This document shows positions 6,289-12,448 of a DNA stretch of 64,000 nucleotides, in pieces. The notes beneath the pieces were generated by a model, which saw only the letters and a program-made list of their open reading frames with translations, was not told the DNA's origin and made no database searches. Position 1 is the first letter of the stretch; the number at the start of each line of letters is the position of its first letter. The DNA comes from Kribbella sp. VKM Ac-2569 (lineage in GTDB: Bacteria > Actinomycetota > Actinomycetes > Propionibacteriales > Kribbellaceae), in NCBI RefSeq assembly GCF_004216905.1, contig NZ_SGXJ01000002.1:1240001-1304000 (forward strand). The letters run 5' to 3'. Position numbers and translations under genes: made by a program.

Positions 6289-8355
6289 GTGACCAAGTTC
6301 CTGCCGCTGATCAGTCAGATCGGCACCCGCCACGGGTCCCGCTCCCTCCGCACCTGCGAACTCAAGTGCGCGAACCAGTGCGACCACCCCGAGCCGAACA
6401 CGTCCGGCAACGAGCACATCCAGACCGTGATGCGCTCCGCGTTCAGCCGCCGCAAGGTGCTCGCGATCGGCGCGGCCGGCGTCGGCGCCGCCGGTGTCGC
6501 CACGCTCGCGATCAACGCGCCCGCGATCGCCGACCAGACCAGCCGCGGATCCGGCAACGGCTCTGACAACGGCGCCTTCCCAGGCTTCGGCCACCGCGGT
6601 GAGCTGACGCACAGCGTCGTACCGCCGAACCGTCAGGACGACATCGTCGTGCCGAACGGGTACGACCAGGCCGTGATCATCGGCTGGGGCGACCCGGTGC
6701 TGCCGGGCGCGCCGAAGTTCGACCCGTACAAGCAGTCCGCCGAGGCGCAGGCGCGGCAGTTCGGGTACAACAACGACTACACGATGATCGTGCCGCTGCG
6801 CGACGACCGGGTGGCATTGCTGGTCTGCAACCACGAGTACACCGACGAGAACCTGATGTTCCCGACCGGCAAGTACTCGGCCGCGGAGATCGCGAAGATC
6901 GGGATGGCCGCGCACGGCATGGCCGTCGTCCAGATCGAGCGCGTCGGCCGCAAGGGTGAGTGGCGCCGCGACCAGCAACTGTCCCGCTACAACCGCCGGA
7001 TCACCGCGTCCACGAAGTTCGAGGTGACCGGGCCGGCGGCCGCGGACGCCCGCGTCGGGAAGGTTGCCTACGGCACCTTCGGGAACTGCTCCGGCGGCGT
7101 CACGCCGTGGGGCACGATCCTGTCCGGCGAGGAGAACTTCAACGGGTACTACGACGTGAGCGGCACGATCCCCGCCGAGCACGTGGATTCCTACAAGCGG
7201 TACGGCGTACCGACGACCGTGACCAAGTCCGCGCGGCAGTGGAGCGTCGTCGACCCGCGGTTCGACCTGACCAAGACGCCGACCGAGGTCTACAAGTCCG
7301 GCTGGGTGGTCGAGGTCGACCCGTACGACCCGCGGTCGACGCCGAAGAAGCGGACCATGCTCGGCCGGCTCAAGCACGAGGGCGCGACCGTCACGATCAC
7401 CGCCGACGGGCGGATCGCGGTCTACACCGGCGACGACGAGAAGGGCGAGTACCTCTACAAGTTCGTCTCGGCCGGCAAGTACGACCCGAAGAACCGCAAG
7501 AACAACTTCGGCCTGCTCGACGAGGGCACGCTGTACGTCGCCAAGTTCACCGGCGACGGCACCACGGACGGCGTGTACGACGGTATCGGCCAGTGGATCC
7601 CGCTGACCTCGGACACGAAGTCCTTCGTCGACGGCATGTCCGTGCAGGAGGTGCTGATCAACACCCGGGTCGCCGGCGACAAGGTCGGCGCCACCCGGAT
7701 GGACCGCCCCGAGGACGTCGAGCGGAACCCGGTCAACGGCCGGATCTACGCCGCGCTGACGAACAACGACAAGCGCGGCGGCAGCTTCCCGGTCGACGAG
7801 GCGAACCCGCTCGCCGTCTCGCACGTGCGGGAGACGCTGGGCGGTCCGCTGGTCGAGAAGGCCGGCAACCGCAACGGGTACATCCTCGAGATCAGCGAGG
7901 AGGGCGACGACGCAGCCAAGACCGGCTTCTTCTGGACCCTGTTCCTGATCTGCGGCGACCCGGCCGCGCAGGAGACGTACTTCGGCGGCTTCGACAAGTC
8001 GAAGGTCAGCCCGATCTCCTGCCCGGACAACGTGGCCTTCGACGGCTCCGGCAACCTGTGGATCTCCACCGACGGCAACGTGCTCGGCTCGAACGACGGC
8101 ATCTTCACCGTTCCGGTCGCGGGCCCGAACCGCGGCCAGGTCAAGCAGTTCCTGTCCGTGCCGTTCGCCTCCGAGGCGTGCGGGCCGCTGGTCTCCGACG
8201 ACGACAAGACCGCGTTCGTCGCCGTACAGCACCCGGGCGAGACCGACGACGCGACCTTCGAGAAGCCCACCTCGACCTGGCCGCACACCGACAAGTTCCC
8301 GCGCCCCGCGATCGCCTGCGTCTGGCGCCGCGACGGCGGCCGCGTCGGCAGCTGA
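6289..8355 (+). CDS. phoX: PhoX family alkaline phosphatase, Tat-exported
   Basis: 688 residues of the PhoX/DUF839 family. Known members are monomeric phosphomonoesterases with iron and calcium cofactors, exported folded by the Tat system. The twin-arginine motif SRRKVLAIGAAG lies near residues 53-64, after an unusually long leader containing Cys 23, 27 and 31 in CELKCANQC followed by PEPNTSGNEH, a pattern usual for actinobacterial PhoX. Family blocks seen include NHEYTDENLMF, FGNCSGGVTPWGTILSGEENF, RPEDVERNPVNGRIYAALTNN and CPDNVAFDGSGNLWISTDGN. A PHO box and TAGGGT -10 lie directly upstream and a strong terminator follows, so it is a single-gene unit, probably induced by phosphate starvation. 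Confidence 0.93.
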   Translation: MTKFLPLISQIGTRHGSRSLRTCELKCANQCDHPEPNTSGNEHIQTVMRSAFSRRKVLAIGAAGVGAAGVATLAINAPAIADQTSRGSGNGSDNGAFPGFGHRGELTHSVVPPNRQDDIVVPNGYDQAVIIGWGDPVLPGAPKFDPYKQSAEAQARQFGYNNDYTMIVPLRDDRVALLVCNHEYTDENLMFPTGKYSAAEIAKIGMAAHGMAVVQIERVGRKGEWRRDQQLSRYNRRITASTKFEVTGPAAADARVGKVAYGTFGNCSGGVTPWGTILSGEENFNGYYDVSGTIPAEHVDSYKRYGVPTTVTKSARQWSVVDPRFDLTKTPTEVYKSGWVVEVDPYDPRSTPKKRTMLGRLKHEGATVTITADGRIAVYTGDDEKGEYLYKFVSAGKYDPKNRKNNFGLLDEGTLYVAKFTGDGTTDGVYDGIGQWIPLTSDTKSFVDGMSVQEVLINTRVAGDKVGATRMDRPEDVERNPVNGRIYAALTNNDKRGGSFPVDEANPLAVSHVRETLGGPLVEKAGNRNGYILEISEEGDDAAKTGFFWTLFLICGDPAAQETYFGGFDKSKVSPISCPDNVAFDGSGNLWISTDGNVLGSNDGIFTVPVAGPNRGQVKQFLSVPFASEACGPLVSDDDKTAFVAVQHPGETDDATFEKPTSTWPHTDKFPRPAIACVWRRDGGRVGS

Positions 8356-8363
8356 CGACTCTC

Positions 8364-8391
8364 GAGGCCCGGCGCTTCGGTGCCGGGCCTC
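8364..8391 (+). terminator. terminator with UUCG tetraloop after phoX
   Basis: A 12 bp stem (8364-8375 with 8380-8391, one G-T wobble) closes a TTCG loop at 8376-8379 in C(UUCG)G context. A T-run is nearly absent. The -35 of the next gene begins at 8392, the base after the stem. Confidence 0.82.
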
Positions 8392-8421
8392 TTGACGGTG
8401 GCTATTCTGGACGTCTAATAT
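8392..8421 (+). promoter_or_regulatory. strong leaderless promoter of the Rrf2 regulator gene
   Basis: TTGACG at 8392-8397 and TAATAT at 8416-8421 with an 18 bp spacer are close to the housekeeping sigma consensus. The -10 ends 7 nt before the ATG at 8429, so the mRNA would begin at the start codon. Confidence 0.75.
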
Positions 8422-8425
8422 CCAG
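8407..8425. promoter_or_regulatory. inverted repeat operator overlapping the Rrf2 promoter
   Basis: CTGGA and TCCAG flank 9 bp that include the -10 box; GACGTC at 8410-8415 is a further small palindrome. Position over the -10 of an Rrf2-family gene suggests autorepression. Confidence 0.5.
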
Positions 8426-8428
8426 GTT

Positions 8429-8911
8429 ATGAAGATGAACGAGGGCGTCGAGTGGGCGATGCACAGCTGCGTGAATCTCAGCTGGGCGCCCGGTGAGGCG
8501 GTCACCGCCAAGCGGCTCGCGGCTTTCTACAACCTGCCCACGGCATACCTGAACAAGCAGCTCCAGGCGCTCACCCGGGCCGGCATCCTCACCTCGGTCT
8601 CGGGCCCGAAGGGTGGCTTCCAGCTGGCCCGCGACCCGGGCGACATCAGCCTGCTCGACATCGTCGTCGCCATCGACGGGCCGGACGACGCGTTCCGCTG
8701 CATGGAGATCCTCAAGGAAGGTCCGGGCGCCGATGCGCAGGCCGACTACACCAAGATCTGCGTGATCTCGCAGGCGATGCGCGGCGCCGAGCTGACCTAC
8801 CGCCGCGAACTGGCGAACCGCTCGATCGCCGACATCGCCGCCGAGGTCGTCCGGCTGAACCCGACCGCCCCGAACAACACCCGAAACCGCTTCGCCAACC
8901 TCAAGTCATAG
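8429..8911 (+). CDS. Rrf2 family transcriptional regulator
   Basis: 160 residues. The N-terminal winged helix covers about 5-75 (VTAKRLAAFYNLPTAYLNKQ, then GILTSVSGPKGGFQLARDP, the Rrf2 wing). Cys residues are at 14, 91 and 111. This is not the C-X5-C-X5-7-C arrangement of IscR or NsrR, so an Fe-S cluster is possible but not assured. It has a near-consensus leaderless promoter with a palindrome on the -10. The cupin gene and an odd cytochrome b gene follow on the same strand, which makes a redox or metal role plausible as inference. Confidence 0.88.
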   Translation: MKMNEGVEWAMHSCVNLSWAPGEAVTAKRLAAFYNLPTAYLNKQLQALTRAGILTSVSGPKGGFQLARDPGDISLLDIVVAIDGPDDAFRCMEILKEGPGADAQADYTKICVISQAMRGAELTYRRELANRSIADIAAEVVRLNPTAPNNTRNRFANLKS

Positions 8912-8922
8912 GCGGATCTCCA

Positions 8923-8982
8923 CGCAGGCAGAACCCCCGAAATCTGCCGTTCGCGGCACGAAAAACGGCACTTCTGCCTGCG
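8923..8982. repeat. long intergenic inverted repeat, nested hairpin
   Basis: Outer arms CGCAGGCAGAA (8923-8933) and TTCTGCCTGCG (8972-8982) pair perfectly; inside them TGCCGTT (8945-8951) pairs with AACGGCA (8964-8970). The inner loop contains TTCGCGG. No T-run follows. A second element with a TTCGCGG loop lies at 40176-40242. Confidence 0.75.
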
Positions 8983-9005
8983 CGCCCGACCACCAAAGGA
9001 AACCC

Positions 9006-9461
9006 ATGACCGTTCTGATCCGTGCCGCCGAGGCCGAGAGTTTGTCCGCGAGCGGTGTCACGTTGCTGGCCGACGTGCCGGACACCGACGGGCACCTGAC
9101 CAGCCACCGCTCGATCTTCCAGCCCGGCAAGGAAGGCGCTCCCCCGCACCTGCACCGCGAGGCCGCCGAGCTGTTCTTCGTCCTGAGCGGCTCACTCCGC
9201 GTCCTCACCGGGGAGAAGCTCATCGAGCTCCACCAGGGCGACTTCCTCCACGTCCAGCCCAACACCGCCCACGCCTTCGAGGCCGCCGGCGACGAGCCCG
9301 CCGAGGTCCTGTTCGTCCTCACCCAGGCCAAGCCCCGCTTCGGCTACTACCGCCTCCTGGAACGCGCCTACCGCGGCGAGACGGACTGGTCCGAGGTAGC
9401 GAAGACCAGCGACCTGTACGACAACCACTACGTCGAAAGCCCCACCTGGCAGAACCGCTGA
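9006..9461 (+). CDS. cupin domain protein
   Basis: 151 residues with one cupin barrel. Motif 1 is seen as PPHLHREAAELFFVLSG (the two His and Glu of the metal site) and motif 2 as GDFLHVQPNTAHAFEA with the third His, about residues 45-95. Single-domain cupins bind a divalent metal and act as small oxygenases, isomerases or sensors; nothing here fixes the reaction. A good Shine-Dalgarno (AAAGGAAA) precedes the ATG. It follows the Rrf2 gene with the nested hairpin between them, so it may belong to that transcript if the hairpin does not terminate. Confidence 0.85.
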   Translation: MTVLIRAAEAESLSASGVTLLADVPDTDGHLTSHRSIFQPGKEGAPPHLHREAAELFFVLSGSLRVLTGEKLIELHQGDFLHVQPNTAHAFEAAGDEPAEVLFVLTQAKPRFGYYRLLERAYRGETDWSEVAKTSDLYDNHYVESPTWQNR

Positions 9462-9553
9462 CCTTCAGCCTCTGCGCGAAGCGTGATGTGTGACACGGGA
9501 CGTCACATTCTCGGTGGCTGCGGTGTCGTATGGGTGACCGAGGGAGGTCGGGC

Positions 9554-10861
9554 ATGCAGCGTCCTACGAGCAACCTGCGAGCGAGAGTATTTCCCAACCA
9601 CTGGTCGTTGTTGTTCGGCCAGATCGCCTTCTACAGCTTCGTGGTGATCCTGTTCAGCGGCGTGGTCCTGATGCTGGACTACAAGCCGTCAACAGAACAG
9701 GTCGTGTACGACGGGCCGTACGGACCGCTGCGCGGAACGGAGATGTCGCGGGCGCTGGACTCGACGCTGGCGATCACCTTCGAGACCCGTGGTGGGTTGC
9801 TGATCCGCCAACTCCATCACTGGGCCACGCTGATCATGGTGGCGGCGATCCTGCTGCACATGCTGCAGCTGTTCTTCACCGCCGGCTTCCGTCGGCCACG
9901 GCGCCTGAACTGGCTGGTGGTTTTCGGCCTGCTGGTCATCACGTTGGGCGCAGCCCTCACCGGGACCTCGCTCCCGGACGACATGGCGTCGGGGACGAGT
10001 CTCGCCGTGCTCGACGGGGTCCTGCAGGCGACGCCGTTCGTCGGCTCCGCCCTGTCGTGGCTGCTGTTCGGAGGCGAGTTCCCCGGCGATGTGATCTCAC
10101 AGTTCTACCCGCTGCACATCGCTGTCCTGCCCGCCGTGATCGTCGTACTTTTCCTTGCCCTCAGGCGGAAATCTGAACGAACCGTCGTAGGACGCGCCGC
10201 GACCGTAGCCGTGATCAAGCGGGTCGGCCTGTTCTGCTTCGTGGTCGGTGTCTCGGTCGTCATGGCCGCGACGGCAACCATCAACCCCGTCTGGCTGTAT
10301 GGCCCGGCCGACCCGGCGGACACCTCGGCCGGTGTCGGCCCGGCCTGGTACCTCGCCTTCCTGGACGGCTCGCTCCGGCTCGCACCGGGCTGGGAAGTCG
10401 TCTGGTGGGGAAGGACGATCAGCTTCGCCGTGCTGTTGCCGGTCGCGATCTGCACGCTGTTCCTCGCGCTCGTCGCGGTCTACCCGTTCATCGAGGAACG
10501 GCTGACGGGCGACCGCAAGGAGCACCACGTACTCGAGCGGCCGCGCGCCAACCCGATCCGCACCGGCATCGGCGTCGCGGGCATCGTCTTCTACGGCGTC
10601 CTGTGGGCGGCCGCCGGCGCCGACACGATCGCCGTACAGTTCCATCTCTCGTTCAACACGCTGCTGCGGGTCTTCCAGATCCTCCTGATCCTGGGCCCGC
10701 CCGCTGCGCTGGTGATCACCCGCCGCGTCTGCCTGGGTCTGCAGCAACGCGACACGGAGATCGCGACGCACGGCATCGAGACCGGCCGGATCGTGCGGCG
10801 TCCCGACGGCGGGTACGTCGAGGACCACCGCCCGTCCTTGCGTCAGCTCACGTCGCACTGA
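9554..10861 (+). CDS. divergent orphan cytochrome b (QcrB-like) lacking key residues
   Basis: 435 residues from the ATG at 9554, chosen for the AGGGAGG 6 nt upstream; an ATG at 9530 has no such site. Overall it follows actinobacterial QcrB: FPNHWSLLFGQIAFYSFVV in helix I, LLIRQLHHWATLIMVAAILL in helix II (H88 and H102, 14 apart), LTGTSLPDDMASG, then FYPLHIAVLPAV with H188 in helix IV. The second helix IV His, expected at 202/203, is Ala/Leu. The quinol-oxidation motif PEWY/PDWY is PAWY at 263-266. It is shorter than QcrB (about 540), and no qcrA or qcrC is adjacent. A bH heme and quinol oxidation are thus doubtful; the role is unknown. Confidence 0.85.
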   Translation: MQRPTSNLRARVFPNHWSLLFGQIAFYSFVVILFSGVVLMLDYKPSTEQVVYDGPYGPLRGTEMSRALDSTLAITFETRGGLLIRQLHHWATLIMVAAILLHMLQLFFTAGFRRPRRLNWLVVFGLLVITLGAALTGTSLPDDMASGTSLAVLDGVLQATPFVGSALSWLLFGGEFPGDVISQFYPLHIAVLPAVIVVLFLALRRKSERTVVGRAATVAVIKRVGLFCFVVGVSVVMAATATINPVWLYGPADPADTSAGVGPAWYLAFLDGSLRLAPGWEVVWWGRTISFAVLLPVAICTLFLALVAVYPFIEERLTGDRKEHHVLERPRANPIRTGIGVAGIVFYGVLWAAAGADTIAVQFHLSFNTLLRVFQILLILGPPAALVITRRVCLGLQQRDTEIATHGIETGRIVRRPDGGYVEDHRPSLRQLTSH

Positions 10862-11966
10862 CGAGATGGCTCTGGCCATGAATCCGGCCCGTAGTCGTGG
10901 AGAGTGGACGTGCACTCGCCGCACTGCGGGTCGCGATGATCTCGGCCGCGATCGAGATCGCCGTCTCCTCCGGCGTCCGGGCGCCGAGGTCCAGCCCGGT
11001 CGGCGACGTCAGGCGGGCCAGCTCGTCCTCGGTCACGCCCGCGGATCGCAAGCGGGCCAGTCGATCTTCGTGGGTACGCCGTGATCCCATCGCACCGATG
11101 TAGCCGGCGTCCGTCCGCAAGGCCAGTTCCAGCAGCGGTACGTCGAACTTCGGATCATGGGTCAGCACGCACAGCGCCGTACGGCGATCGATCTGGTCGA
11201 GTGCACCGGCCAGGAAGCGATGCGGCCAGTCGACCACGACCTCGTCCGCCTCGGGGAACCGTGCCCGGGTGGCGAAGACGGCGCGGGCGTCGCACACCGT
11301 CACGTGATAGCCGAGGAACTTGCCGACCCGCGCCACGGCCGCCGCAAAATCGATCGCCCCGAACACGAACATCCGCGGCGGCGGGGTGAACGCCTGCACG
11401 AACACCGACACCTCGGTACGCCGGCATTCCCCGTGCGCGCCGTACTGCTTGATCGCGGTGGAGCCGTTGCCGAGCATCGCCACCGCGTCCTCGACCACGG
11501 CCGCGTCCAACCCCGGATCGCCCAGACTGCCGGTGACCCCGTCGAGCTCGACGACGAGACGCCGACCAAGGCCCTCCCCCGCCGTGACCACGGTCGCGAC
11601 CGCGATCGGCCGACCCGAGTCGATCGCGGCGGCGACGGTCTCGAACTCCGCGAACGACGCCCGATCGATCGGCTCCACCAGCACCTCGATCACGCCACCG
11701 CACGTCAGGCCGATCGCGAACACGTCGTCGTCGGACACGCCGTACCGGCGGACCGTCGGCACACCCGTACGGATGACCTCCTGCGCCACGGCGTACACGT
11801 CGGCTTCGACGCAACCGCCGGACACGCTGCCGACCGCGACGCCGTCGCCGGACACCGCCATCGTCGCGCCGGGTTGACGTGGGGCAGAGCGGAACGTGTC
11901 GATCACCGTGGCGAGTGCGAACCGCTCTCCGTACCAAGGGCGGACGCGCGCGAGGACGTCACGCAC
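10848..11966 (-). CDS. XdhC family protein, molybdenum hydroxylase maturation factor
   Basis: 372 residues from the GTG at 11966, which lies inside the end of the 2Fe-2S subunit gene (8 nt overlap). The N-terminal XdhC/CoxI domain shows GATMAVSGDGVAVGSVSGGC and IGLTCGGVIEVLVEP; the C-terminal Rossmann domain shows MFVFGAIDFAAAVARVGKFL, HDPKFDVPLLELAL and GYIGAMGSRRTHEDRLARL. XdhC proteins bind molybdenum cofactor and help insert its sulfurated form into xanthine dehydrogenase-type enzymes. Its place as third gene of a large-subunit, small-subunit, XdhC operon supports this. The 3' end overlaps the convergent cytochrome b gene by 14 nt. Confidence 0.9.
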   Translation of the reverse strand: MRDVLARVRPWYGERFALATVIDTFRSAPRQPGATMAVSGDGVAVGSVSGGCVEADVYAVAQEVIRTGVPTVRRYGVSDDDVFAIGLTCGGVIEVLVEPIDRASFAEFETVAAAIDSGRPIAVATVVTAGEGLGRRLVVELDGVTGSLGDPGLDAAVVEDAVAMLGNGSTAIKQYGAHGECRRTEVSVFVQAFTPPPRMFVFGAIDFAAAVARVGKFLGYHVTVCDARAVFATRARFPEADEVVVDWPHRFLAGALDQIDRRTALCVLTHDPKFDVPLLELALRTDAGYIGAMGSRRTHEDRLARLRSAGVTEDELARLTSPTGLDLGARTPEETAISIAAEIIATRSAASARPLSTTTGRIHGQSHLVSAT

Positions 11967-12441
11967 CCATGTCCTCCGCGCCCGCCTTGACCGCTTCGCG
12001 AATCCGCGAGTACGTACCGCAGCGGCAGATGTTGCGCAGCTCGTCGAGGTCCGCATCAGTGATGTCACGGCCCTCGGCCTGAGCCTGCCGGACCTTCGCG
12101 ACGGCGGCCATGATCTGGCCGGGCTGGCAGTACCCGCACTGCGCGACGTCGTACTTCAGCCACGCCTCCTGCATCGGATGCAGGTCCTTGCCGACCGTCG
12201 CCGGCAGCCCTTCGATGGTGGTGACCTCGTCCGCCGGCTCGATGTCCTTCACCTGCACCGAGCACGGGTTGAACGCCTTGCCGTTGATGTGCGAGGTGCA
12301 CGACTTGCACACCTCGAGCGCGCACCCGTACTTCGGACCGGTGACGCCGAGCAGGTCCCGCAGAACCCACAGCAGCCGGACGTTGTCCTCGGCCTCGACG
12401 CTGATCTGCTTGCCGTTGAGCTTGAAAGTGTGCGTAGGCAT
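11959..12441 (-). CDS. 2Fe-2S subunit of molybdenum hydroxylase (CoxS/IorA type)
   Basis: 160 residues with two 2Fe-2S domains. The N-terminal plant ferredoxin-type cluster is in GCALEVCKSC (C-X4-C-X2-C) with a further Cys in NPCSV; the C-terminal alpha-helical cluster uses CGYCQPG and ICRCGTYSRIREAV. It passes electrons from the molybdenum site of the large subunit to an external acceptor. It has no signal peptide, so either it is carried across by the Tat signal of its partner or the complex stays inside. It begins 8 bp after the large subunit gene ends and overlaps xdhC. Confidence 0.94.
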   Translation of the reverse strand: MPTHTFKLNGKQISVEAEDNVRLLWVLRDLLGVTGPKYGCALEVCKSCTSHINGKAFNPCSVQVKDIEPADEVTTIEGLPATVGKDLHPMQEAWLKYDVAQCGYCQPGQIMAAVAKVRQAQAEGRDITDADLDELRNICRCGTYSRIREAVKAGAEDMGA

Positions 12442-12448
12442 GGATTCC

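Noticed and set aside
6274..8511. 745-codon minus-strand frame
   Set aside because: Mirror of phoX with no family features; phoX on the plus strand is certain.
9489..9507. TGTGAC-N7-GTCACA as a CRP or Rex site before the cytochrome b gene
   Set aside because: Arms are right, but the spacing TGTGA-N9-TCACA differs from the N6 of CRP and Rex sites; kept only as a note.
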